A program made the translations under genes and the position numbers. Positions 33,444 through 40,924 of a DNA stretch of 43,485 nucleotides are shown one piece after another. Location: NCBI RefSeq assembly GCF_017982655.1, contig NZ_JABXYX010000064.1, forward strand, positions 1-43,485, in the 5' to 3' direction. The notes beneath the pieces were generated by a model, which searched no databases, was not told where the DNA came from, and saw only the letters and a list, made by a program, of their open reading frames with translations. The stretch comes from Brasilonema sp. CT11 (GTDB taxonomy: Bacteria; Cyanobacteriota; Cyanobacteriia; Cyanobacteriales; Nostocaceae). Position 1 is the stretch's first letter, and each line of letters opens with the position of its first letter.

Positions 33444-35117
33444 ATGACTGAGATAGAGACAGGAAAGCTCAAGCTCATGGTGGTGGATGATGAGCCTGAC
33501 AACCTACATTTACTCTACCGTACTTTTCGGCGAGATTTTCAGGTATATCAAGCAAGTGATGCCCTCACTGCCTTAGACATCTTGGATAAAGAAGGCGAGA
33601 TGGCTGTGATTATCTCTGATCAAAGAATGCCAGAAATAAATGGCACAGAATTTCTGGGTAGAACTGTGAAGCGCTTTCCTGATACAATTCGGATTTTACT
33701 CACTGGTTTTACTGATGTCGAAGATTTAGTAGAGGCGATAAACTCTGGTCAGGTCTTCAAGTATATTACTAAACCTTGGAAACCAGAGCGACTCAAAGCG
33801 GTTGTTGAGCAAGCAGCGGATATATATCGAGTCGTCAAAAAACGTACACAAGAGTTGAGTCGCGCTTTGCGGAGAGAATCTTTATTTAATGCAGTTACAA
33901 CAGCTATTCGAGAGTCTCTGGACTACAACAGTATGCTACAAAGAATTGTCGCAACAGTAGGACAGACTTTTGAAGCCAGTTATTGCGTGCTCAGACCTGT
34001 GGAGGGCGATCGCCTAACACAAGACCAGTTCTGCTACCAAGATCCAAAATTCCCAGATTCGAGTTGTGATTTCGGCCTAAATCTTTTGATTCGCGAAGTT
34101 CTTGAAACTCGTCAATCACAAAAAGTCCTAAGTATACACGATGAGAAAGCTTGTCAGAAATTGGTTGTGCCTCTAACATGGCAGCAAAATCTGCTTGCTG
34201 TTCTTGCTCTCAAGCAACATTACCACGCTCGTTCTTGGCAACAAGAAGATATCGAGCTTATTACAGGTGTTGCTGAACAAGCAGCTCTTGCGCTCTCTCA
34301 AGCAAAACTTTACCAACGTCTTCATCACAAGCAAGAGCAAATCCGCGCTGAGTTGGAAGTTGCTCGCCAAATTCAAAACAACCTACTCCGTCAAACGATG
34401 CCGGACATCAAGGGTGTGAGGGTACAAGCCTGTTGCTACCCTGCTCGTGAAGTGGGAGGCGATTTTTTTGAAGTGTTTGTCCATCCTAAAGGAGATTTGT
34501 GGTTAGCTGTGGGAGACGTTTCTGGTAAGGGTGTCCCAGCGGCTTTGTTCATGGCTAGTGCTATCTCAGTGTTGCGCCGAGAGTTGTCCCAGGAATCACC
34601 GCCTCTACCAAATGTGGTAATGCAAAATCTCAACCATACTCTCAGCGATGATTTGATCAGTAACAATTGTTTTATCACCGTCGTCTTAGCTCGCTATACT
34701 CCCAATACCAAGGAACTAGTTTATGCTAACGCAGGACATATATATCCCTTGGTTTGGTCATACCGAGAGACTGTAGAAACAAAACCCAAATATCTCAAGG
34801 TACGTAGCGTTCCTCTGGGTATCTTGCCTGCATGGCAGGTGATGTCTAGTCAGTTGATTCTTGCTCCCGGAGATATCCTGCTGCTAGCTAGTGATGGTGT
34901 TACTGAAGCAGAAGTATTAAATACTAAAGATTTTGGTGCACAATTCGTCGATAGCGCCCAGCGAGTCAAGCGTTCTATGCTGAATCAAGAGGGTCTGTGG
35001 CAACTACTTAAGATGGAAGCTCAACCACTTCATCTTAACCACTTACTAGCGCGTATTCAAGCAGACAACCGAGTCCAAGAAGATGACCAAACTATACTTT
35101 CGCTGGAGATTTTGTAA
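33444..35117 (+). CDS. REC-GAF-PP2C (SpoIIE/RsbU-type) phosphatase
   Basis: 557 residues. Receiver domain ~10-125 (VVDDEPDNLHLLYR; Asp59 in VIISDQRMPEI; Thr in ILLTGFTDV; Lys in YITKPWKPE). A coiled linker with RRESLFNAVTTAIRESLDY leads to a GAF domain (~155-300). A second coil precedes the SpoIIE-type PP2C domain (~315-557): CCYPAREVGGDFFEVF, LAVGDVSGKGVPAALFMA, VYANAGHIYPLVW-like block and LLASDGVTEA, giving the metal-binding Asp residues. Such RsbU-like proteins dephosphorylate STAS-domain anti-sigma antagonists when the receiver is phosphorylated. Its stop is 3 bases from the next ATG, the RsbW-like gene, so the two are an operon. Confidence 0.92.
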   Translation: MTEIETGKLKLMVVDDEPDNLHLLYRTFRRDFQVYQASDALTALDILDKEGEMAVIISDQRMPEINGTEFLGRTVKRFPDTIRILLTGFTDVEDLVEAINSGQVFKYITKPWKPERLKAVVEQAADIYRVVKKRTQELSRALRRESLFNAVTTAIRESLDYNSMLQRIVATVGQTFEASYCVLRPVEGDRLTQDQFCYQDPKFPDSSCDFGLNLLIREVLETRQSQKVLSIHDEKACQKLVVPLTWQQNLLAVLALKQHYHARSWQQEDIELITGVAEQAALALSQAKLYQRLHHKQEQIRAELEVARQIQNNLLRQTMPDIKGVRVQACCYPAREVGGDFFEVFVHPKGDLWLAVGDVSGKGVPAALFMASAISVLRRELSQESPPLPNVVMQNLNHTLSDDLISNNCFITVVLARYTPNTKELVYANAGHIYPLVWSYRETVETKPKYLKVRSVPLGILPAWQVMSSQLILAPGDILLLASDGVTEAEVLNTKDFGAQFVDSAQRVKRSMLNQEGLWQLLKMEAQPLHLNHLLARIQADNRVQEDDQTILSLEIL

Positions 35118-35120
35118 GCG

Positions 35121-35552
35121 ATGAAAAGCGAGCTTCATGTACCAAGTGACTTAAAGTTTTTAACCATCGTAGAAAACTGGTTGGTCGGTTGCTTGGAAGT
35201 TCAGTTTAAAGGTTCAGTTGATTGGTCAAAGCAATCAAGTCGCCTGCGCTTAGTTTTGGTGGAAGCCTACTCTAATGTGGTACGTCATGCCCATAAGGAT
35301 CAACCACTATTACCAGTTCTCATTCGTTTAGAATTGAAAGACCAGGATATTGCATTGGAAGTTTGGGATCATGGCAAAGGCTTTAATTTATCAGATTATT
35401 CGCCCCCAAATCCTACTGATCAACAAGAAGGTGGCTACGGTTGGCTAATCATGCATCGTCTGATGGACAACGTGGAGTACCAGCTACAGGTTGAAGGTGG
35501 TAACTGTTTGAAGCTAGAAGTCACCTTGCCGAAAATTACCACTACAGCATAA
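35121..35552 (+). CDS. RsbW/SpoIIAB-like anti-sigma serine kinase (HATPase)
   Basis: 143 residues. GHKL ATPase boxes: N-box LVLVEAYSNVVRHAHKD, G1 EVWDHGKGFNL, G2 GGYGWLIMHRLMDNVEY. It belongs to the HATPase_c_2 family, which phosphorylates STAS-domain partners on serine and may bind a sigma factor. Translationally close-coupled to the PP2C phosphatase, so the two probably act antagonistically on a STAS protein encoded elsewhere; no STAS gene lies within the window. Cytosolic. Confidence 0.9.
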   Translation: MKSELHVPSDLKFLTIVENWLVGCLEVQFKGSVDWSKQSSRLRLVLVEAYSNVVRHAHKDQPLLPVLIRLELKDQDIALEVWDHGKGFNLSDYSPPNPTDQQEGGYGWLIMHRLMDNVEYQLQVEGGNCLKLEVTLPKITTTA

Positions 35553-36097
35553 ATAATAACTGCTCTAGCTCTGCCACAAAAGATGAGTGTGCCGATTACC
35601 ACCAAAGTCAGCGCTTAACAATAACACTCTGTGTGCTATAGCATAGATCAGGCAATTTTAAATCCTAAATTCATAAATTTTTAAAAATATTAACAATAAT
35701 TAGAATTTTTGCTACCTTTATTTAATTTCTTGCTTGTAATCATTTAGGAATTGAAATTTGACCAAGAAACTTTAGATCGTCTGTTGAAGACGACATCTTA
35801 ATTGGGAATACGCCTAATGAGTCGGGCAAGTGGCGTACAACCCTGTGTTCGCTGGTGTCTACAGCACTAACTGAATCGACCGCAAAAAACGGAGCTGAGC
35901 CTTTGCTTAACTAATTTTCTGCCAAAGTCTCTCGTAGAGGCTGTCAAGCGCCGGTTTGCCCTGGGCGTGCCGTATCTCAATAGCCCTGCCTTGCCCGCAC
36001 TCGCTTTCGGAGACGCTGCGCGTATGCCGTGGCGTTAGCCATAGGCATAGAGCGCAAGACAAGACTCAGTTCGGTTTTTTTATGTCTATGTGCTTAC
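35553..36097. other. Gene-free region holding a MITE-like element
   Basis: AT-rich up to ~35770, then a small hairpin TCGTCT-N5-AGACGA (35778-35794) and the element at 35884-36080. No coding sequence supported. Confidence 0.5.
35884..36080. repeat. ~197-bp MITE-like element with 20-bp terminal inverted repeats
   Basis: The left end (AAAAAACGGAGCTGAGCCTT) and the right end (36061-36080, reverse-complemented) match at 17 of 20 positions. The interior contains several GC-rich palindromes (e.g. AGACGCTGCGCGTATGC, GGCGTTAGCCATAGGCAT). No ORF. This size and layout suggest a non-autonomous mobile element. No target-site duplication was confirmed. Confidence 0.55.
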
Positions 36098-36520
36098 TCA
36101 TCGCCTCAAATTGAGTAATTCTTTGGGAGAGGCTAAAAGTTTTATTCTTGTATAATGGATTTCTTTTTGTTTATTGAGGATAAATATCCACAAGACATTA
36201 ACACTACACCAAGAAGTTTGTGCTTTGCCTGTCACCTGATATTGAATTTGCTCCTCCTCTAAAGTCTCGACGACACCTTCACGGGGGTAAGCTTTCACGT
36301 TTTGAGCCTCTTGTTGTAAATATCGAGTAATAGCATCTCGTCCCACAATCCCAGATTCAAATGGAGGATGCATAACACCATCTTCTGCAAACAAAGCAGC
36401 TGTTTCCTCAAATTTTCCTGCATTCAAACTTTGAAAGTAATGCAGCACAGTTGGTTCTGTAATTCCCGAAATCTGGAAATTTTCCTCTACTTTTGTGGGT
36501 GTAGATTCATGACCTGTCAT
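36098..36520 (-). CDS. CTDH: stand-alone OCP C-terminal-domain homologue (carotenoid-binding, NTF2-like)
   Basis: 140 residues, matching the C-terminal domain of orange carotenoid protein with no N-terminal helical domain: ITEPTVLHYFQSLNAGKFEE, TAALFAEDGVMHPPFESGIV, GRDAITRYLQQEAQ, QYQVTGKAQTSWCSVNVLWI and IKLLASPKELLNLRR. CTDHs bind canthaxanthin or other keto-carotenoids as dimers, and can deliver carotenoid to HCPs or quench singlet oxygen. A single cysteine, Cys105 (TSWCSV), lies close to the disulfide-forming Cys103 reported for a Nostoc CTDH. Tyr28 and Trp111 are where I would expect the carotenoid-contacting Tyr/Trp of OCP. The HCP partner is at 39085-39615. Confidence 0.88.
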   Translation of the reverse strand: MTGHESTPTKVEENFQISGITEPTVLHYFQSLNAGKFEETAALFAEDGVMHPPFESGIVGRDAITRYLQQEAQNVKAYPREGVVETLEEEQIQYQVTGKAQTSWCSVNVLWIFILNKQKEIHYTRIKLLASPKELLNLRR

Positions 36521-36723
36521 AAATTTACCTGTATCACGATAGCTAACAATTCATTCATTGAAATACAAAAGCAACCAGACTCGAAAGCAACTTTTGAGGT
36601 ATATTTTCTAGGCGATCACAAATCATGTAGCGTGTTAGTAGACCAACCCCCATGTCAGTCACAACTTTGACTCAATAGGGTAGAATAGGAAAACTATCTA
36701 TAGGGCAAATTAAAAGAAAGTAA

Positions 36724-37682
36724 ATGAATAAATCCCCCCGAACAAATAGCAGTGAGGTGAAAAAAAAGCCCTAGAGTTGGGATTCCAAAAGGTTGGGATT
36801 GCTGCGATAGATGGAGAAAGTACAACACACGAGATCCAAAAATTGCAAACTTGGCTAAGGTTGGGTTATCACGCTGATATGGAATGGATGGCAAATCCTA
36901 AGCGCCAAGATATTCGTAAGGTTATGCCAGAGGTGCGAACGATCATTAGTGTCGCCCTCAACTACTACACAGATCATCAACGTCCTGGAACAAGGGAATA
37001 CGCAAAAATTTCTCGGTATGCTTGGGGACGAGACTACCATAAAGTCATGCACAAAAAACTTAAGGCAATGACAACCTGGCTGCAAGGACTTGATGAAGGA
37101 ATTCAAGCACGATACTATGCAGACACTGGTCCTGTGCAAGATAAAGTCTGGGCGCAAAAAGCTGGACTTGGTTGGATTGCAAAGAACGGAAACGTGATAA
37201 CCCAGGAGTATGGCTCTTGGATCTTTTTAGGGGAAGTGCTGACGAATTTGGAGTTAGAGAGCGATCGCCCACATGCAGAACACTGTGGTACTTGTACTCG
37301 TTGTATTGACGCTTGTCCAACGGGTGCTATTACTCAACCGTTTGTCGTCGATGCTAATCGCTGCATTGCTTACCATACGATTGAAAATCGCAATGAAACA
37401 TTGCCCCAAACAATGACATCCCACTTACAAGGCTGGGTTGCTGGTTGTGATATTTGCCAAGAAGTTTGCCCTTGGAATCAGCGTTTTGCCAAACAAACAG
37501 ATGTTGCAGAGTTTGAACCGTATCCTGGGAATCTTGCGCCCAAGCTGGTAGAATTAGCCCAAATCTCAGATCAAGAGTGGGATAGACAATTTTCGGCATC
37601 AGCGTTGCGACGGATTAAGCCAGATATGTTGCGACGGAATGCCCGTGCTAATTTAGACGCATTTTCACAGGCTAAAGAATGA
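36724..37682 (+). CDS. queG: Epoxyqueuosine reductase QueG, with apparent N-terminal frameshift
   Basis: The main frame (36777-37682) encodes all QueG landmarks: QKVGIAAIDGES, ISVALNYYTDHQ, RYAWGRDYHKVMHKKL, YADTGPVQDKVWAQKAGLGW, two [4Fe-4S] motifs (CGTCTRCIDACPTGAI; CDICQEVCPWN). The enzyme reduces epoxyqueuosine in tRNA to queuosine with a cobalamin cofactor. It opens only at a TTG. An in-frame TGA lies at 36753-36755. The expected N-terminus is in another frame: ATG at 36724 gives MNKSPRTNSSEVKKK, joining to ALELGFQKVG only if an A8 run (36760-36767) had nine A's. So one base is missing: sequencing error, mutation, or slippage. The stop overlaps the next ATG (ATGA). Confidence 0.88.
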
Positions 37683-38320
37683 CCCAGAAAGTAATCATTT
37701 TTGATTTTGATGGCACAATTGCTGATACAGTAGATGCCTTGGTAAGTATTGCCAATCGTTTAGCTGGAGAGTTTGGATATATACCAATTACCCAAGACGA
37801 GCTTAGCCTTTTGAGAAACTTAAGCTCTAGGGAAATCATTAAATACTCAGGAATTTCAATTTTAAAAATACCTTTTTTGGTCAAAAAAGTAAAAACTGAG
37901 TTAAAAACTAAAATTAAAGAATTAAAACCAATTTCAGGAATTAAAGAAGCTTTAGTTGCGCTTAACAATGAAGGTTATAGGCTAGGAATTATAACCTCTA
38001 ATTCTTTAGAAAATGTGACAGCTTTTATTAAAGTCAATGATTTAGATAACTTATTTGAGTTTATCTCTTCAGGAGTGACAATTTTCGGTAAAACAACAAT
38101 AATTAATAATGTATTAAAGCAAAAACAGATTAAACCTCAAGAAGTTATCTATGTAGGAGATGAAACCAGAGACATCGAAGCATCAAAGAAAGCAAATATT
38201 AAGGTGATTGCAGTGACTTGGGGGTTCAACTCACAGGAAGTATTAGCAAAACAAAATCCAGATTTTATAATTCATCACCCAAGTCAACTGTTAGAGGTGA
38301 TAAATTGCATTAATTTTTAG
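37679..38320 (+). CDS. HAD-IA phosphatase (phosphoglycolate-phosphatase-like)
   Basis: 213 residues. HAD motifs: IFDFDGTIADTVDAL (both Asp), ITSNSLENV (Ser/Thr of motif II), a Lys near FGKTTII, and EVIYVGDETRDIEASK (motif IV). The cap is small and helical. The length and GDETRDIEAS pattern resemble Gph-like phosphatases; substrate unknown. The ATG overlaps the queG stop (ATGA), so it is translationally coupled to queG. The coding sequence is more AT-rich than queG. A perfect hairpin at 38373-38393 likely ends the transcript. Confidence 0.87.
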   Translation: MTQKVIIFDFDGTIADTVDALVSIANRLAGEFGYIPITQDELSLLRNLSSREIIKYSGISILKIPFLVKKVKTELKTKIKELKPISGIKEALVALNNEGYRLGIITSNSLENVTAFIKVNDLDNLFEFISSGVTIFGKTTIINNVLKQKQIKPQEVIYVGDETRDIEASKKANIKVIAVTWGFNSQEVLAKQNPDFIIHHPSQLLEVINCINF

Positions 38321-38372
38321 TTGAATTGTGAACTAACTGCTTAATATAAACTATTATTTATATCAGAAATAT

Positions 38373-38393
38373 CGGGAGGTAGCAATCCTCCCG
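38373..38393 (+). terminator. Hairpin after queG-HAD operon
   Basis: CGGGAGG (38373-38379) pairs perfectly with CCTCCCG (38387-38393) across a 7-base loop, with weak ATAT extensions on both sides. The T-rich tail is poor (AATATCTTCCC). Confidence 0.6.
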
Positions 38394-38503
38394 AATATCT
38401 TCCCATATGATGTATAGGAATGAGAAAAGAGTAAAATAACGCTGAATACAGATTGAACACTTATCTTAGTTGATTTTGTTATCAAATCCAGCCAATATTA
38501 GTT

Positions 38504-38869
38504 TTATTGACCCTTTTCCTTGGCTTTTTCTACCAAATCATCACTAACGTTGGCTACAGCTTCAGTTTTAGAACCACCAACATCTTTTGCCATATCTATG
38601 TAATCACCAGGATTACTAGTTTCCTTGGCTTGTGTTTTTGTCTATTCCGATTCACGCACTTCCTGCTTAGGTGCAGTCGCCTCTTCAGCCGCTTTGGCAC
38701 CTTCACCTGTGCGATCAATTCCACTGACGCTCAATTGCTGCGCAGCTTGATAATCTTCTTCTATATCCACGCCTGGTGCTTTTTCTTCACCACTAGCGAT
38801 GTTTTCAGCGGCTAATTGTGCATCCTGGGTAGGAGCTTCTGATGGATTGGGCTTCACTTCGTCAGGCAT
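38504..38869 (-). pseudogene. Small acidic cyanobacterial protein gene interrupted by an in-frame TAG
   Basis: From ATG 38869 (AGGAG six bases upstream), 75 residues run to a TAG at 38642-38644. The same frame then continues without a stop for 45 more codons to TAA at 38504-38506. The composition stays similar across the stop (Lys/Glu/Ala-rich; e.g. AEEATAPKQEVRESE before, then GDYIDMAKDVGGSKTEAVAN after, ending LVEKAKEKGQ), suggesting one ~120-residue protein broken by a recent nonsense change, or one with read-through. The family is unknown to me. The upstream part has DAQLAAENIASGEEKAPGVD. Between the HAD gene and the HCP gene, on the opposite strand. Confidence 0.6.
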
Positions 38870-39084
38870 GACTAACTCCTGCAAGTATTTCTTTATCAAT
38901 CTGGTATTATATCAAAGGCAACTCTTCAATTATTGGCATCTGTGGATAGATTTGTACCTCTATTAAAAGGCAGATAAAAGCCTATTTTGGCATTTTTTAA
39001 AACTCTTTCTCTTGGTGGTCGATATTGATGATCAAACTCTGATACGCCTAAGTTTGATCTGTAAAATAATCTTGGAGAAAAATT

Positions 39085-39615
39085 ATGACATCAAGTTACG
39101 ATCAAAATGTTCCTCAAGCCCTAAGCGATGAAACTCAAAAAGTGGTAGAGACATTTAACCGCTTAGATACAGATGCCAAACTGGCTTGGTTGTATTTTGT
39201 GTATGAAAAAATGGGTGACTCAATTACTCCCGCTGCTCCCCCTGCCGCAGAACCAGAACTAGCACCAATACTCTTGGGCGATTACTATAAATTGTCTAAG
39301 GATGAACAATTGACAATTATGCGACAAATTGTCAACCGTGAAGATTCTGAATCTTCTCGTGCATATGGTGCAATCAAAGAAAACAACCAGCTATTCGTCT
39401 GGTTTGCTTGGGCACAAAACATGGGTGATCAAGTCGTTGACATCCCAGGAAACTACAAACCAACTGACGCAGTTAACAATGTGCTTTCTCAAATAGAAAC
39501 ACTGGATTTTGAAGAACAAATGTCTGTCTTGCGGACAGTTGTCGGTGAAATGGGTTACAGCGACGTTAAGCCAATTGAAACTCAAGCCCAAACTGGCAAA
39601 ACCTCAAGCCTTTAA
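39085..39615 (+). CDS. Helical carotenoid protein (HCP): OCP N-terminal-domain homologue
   Basis: 176 residues that match the helical N-terminal domain of orange carotenoid protein: ALSDETQKVVETFNRLDTDA, LAWLYFVYEKMGDSITPAAP, LSKDEQLTIMRQIVNREDSE, RAYGAIKENNQLFVWFAWAQ, NMGDQVVDIPGNYKPTDAVN and ETLDFEEQMSVLRTVVGEMG. No C-terminal NTF2 domain follows. HCPs bind one keto-carotenoid and act in singlet-oxygen quenching or, in some clades, phycobilisome quenching. The clade cannot be decided by eye. GGAGA lies 8 bases before the ATG. With the CTDH 2.6 kb away, the window contains both halves of an OCP as separate genes. Confidence 0.9.
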   Translation: MTSSYDQNVPQALSDETQKVVETFNRLDTDAKLAWLYFVYEKMGDSITPAAPPAAEPELAPILLGDYYKLSKDEQLTIMRQIVNREDSESSRAYGAIKENNQLFVWFAWAQNMGDQVVDIPGNYKPTDAVNNVLSQIETLDFEEQMSVLRTVVGEMGYSDVKPIETQAQTGKTSSL

Positions 39616-39630
39616 TCACTAGGGGGTGAT

Positions 39631-39656
39631 GGTGCGTTAGGCAAGCTTAACGCATC
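39631..39656 (+). terminator. Hairpin after the HCP gene
   Basis: TGCGTTA (39633-39639) pairs perfectly with TAACGCA (39648-39654) over an 8-base loop, extended by a G:T and a G:C pair. A GTGCGTTA...TAACGCAC-type hairpin is a common dispersed sequence in cyanobacteria and can serve as a terminator. No T-run. Confidence 0.5.
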
Positions 39657-39679
39657 CTAGCGAATTAATAGCAAAGTCT

Positions 39680-39901
39680 ATAACTGAGGCGTTACGTGCT
39701 ATTTTGCAATTTGGGTTCGAGACAATAGGCTTACGGTTCATTATTGCCGAGGTCATGCTAGACAACATTGCTTCTAAAAAGTTGCTAGAAAACTTAGGTT
39801 TTCAGAGCCAAGATGTTCTGAAACAGTATGGTTTTTGGAAGGGAAAGTATCACGATTTGGAGGAATTTGTATTGACTAGAGCTACGACCGATGCAGTCTA
39901 G
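39680..39901 (+). pseudogene. C-terminal fragment of a GNAT (RimJ/RimL-like) acetyltransferase
   Basis: The frame 39680-39901 reads ITEALRAILQFGFETIGLRF, then AEVMLDNIASKKLLENLGFQ, SQDVLKQYGFWKGKYHDLEE. This is the C-terminal ~75 residues of a RimJ-type acetyltransferase, containing the conserved N-x-x-S-x-x-L-L-E-x-L-G-F block. The acetyl-CoA-binding loop and N-terminus are missing; the sequence before 39680 is a hairpin and the HCP 3' end. Probably a gene remnant. Confidence 0.7.
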
Positions 39902-40069
39902 ACCATGCTTGTGGTGTTCGATTTACAACTATCAAAAAAAGGCGATAAGTTGATAGCGTTTGCGCAGCGTCCCTCTTAGGGACTAGCGTGACGTTAGTCA
40001 TAGACTTGACGCTCCGCGTATCGCGATTGTAGATAAGCTCAATGCTATTGATGGAGTAGTATTCACAAG
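39902..40069. repeat. GC-rich palindromic repeat segment
   Basis: 39956-40026 contains nested palindromes: GTCCCT (39969-39974) with AGGGAC (39978-39983), and GCGCAGCGTC / GACGCTCCGC as outer arms. Similar CGTTAGTCATAG/CGTTAGCCATAG words occur in the element at 35884-36080. No coding sequence. Confidence 0.55.
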
Positions 40070-40834
40070 CTAAGACACCGCCAAATGACCAAGATCAGAA
40101 GGACTCAGGTGAGAGTGTACAACATCACCGTCACGAAACCAAACAACACGCTGTGTTTGACGAGCAACTTCTGGTTCATGGGTTACCATCACAACAGTGA
40201 TACCACTGGCATTGAGTTCACCAAAGATATCCAATACTTCTTGGGTTGTGCGCGAGTCGAGTGCGCCTGTCGGTTCATCGGCAAGCAGTAAGACTGGACG
40301 GTTTACAATAGCACGAGCTATAGCCACCCGTTGCTGCTGTCCACCAGACAGTTGAGTTGGTTTATTATTCAGACGCTTTTCTAAGCCTACTCGCTTCAGG
40401 GCTTCTGCTGCTCTATCACGTCGTTCCTTACCGTTCACACCAGCGTAGATCATCGGCAGCATGACATTTTCTAAAGCGCTCAGCTGAGGTAAAAGGTGAA
40501 ATTGTTGGAATACAAATCCCAGTTTTTTGTTACGAATTTCTGCCAACTCTGTATCTTTCATTTGAGCGACATCAAGCTTATCCAGGTAATAATGTCCAGA
40601 ACTGGGGCGATCCAAGCAACCAATGATATTCATTGCTGTGGATTTACCAGAACCAGATGGTCCCATGATTGAACAGTATTCACCCTCCTCTATAGTGAGG
40701 TCAACACCATTAAGTGCTCGCACTTCAGCTTCGCCACTACCGTAAACTTTAAAAACATTTTCTAAACGAATAATCACTGGTTGATTTCCCGGATTGGGAA
40801 CGCGGGAGTCAGTCAGTGATAAAGTATTTGGCAT
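40070..40834 (-). CDS. MacB/LolD-type ABC transporter ATPase
   Basis: 254 residues. Walker A MGPSGSGKST, Q-loop GFVFQQFHLLPQLSA, signature LSGGQQQRVAIARAIV, Walker [16 protein letters not shown]-loop VTHEPEVA. The FVFQQFHLLPQ block and GALDSRTTQEVL are typical of the MacB/LolD/DevA group that drive mechanotransmission-type permeases. The permease lies 90 bp upstream in the same direction, with the adaptor before it: adaptor, permease, ATPase, i.e. a DevBCA-like order. It probably exports a lipid, peptide or small molecule across the envelope with an outer-membrane TolC that is not in the window. Confidence 0.9.
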   Translation of the reverse strand: MPNTLSLTDSRVPNPGNQPVIIRLENVFKVYGSGEAEVRALNGVDLTIEEGEYCSIMGPSGSGKSTAMNIIGCLDRPSSGHYYLDKLDVAQMKDTELAEIRNKKLGFVFQQFHLLPQLSALENVMLPMIYAGVNGKERRDRAAEALKRVGLEKRLNNKPTQLSGGQQQRVAIARAIVNRPVLLLADEPTGALDSRTTQEVLDIFGELNASGITVVMVTHEPEVARQTQRVVWFRDGDVVHSHLSPSDLGHLAVS

Positions 40835-40924
40835 ATAAATTTTTAACCGAATTTAACCTAACCCACTATCAGTTTACCTAATAGGGCAATGCTGCTCTAG
40901 TCACCTGCTCAGTTTTAAATTCTT

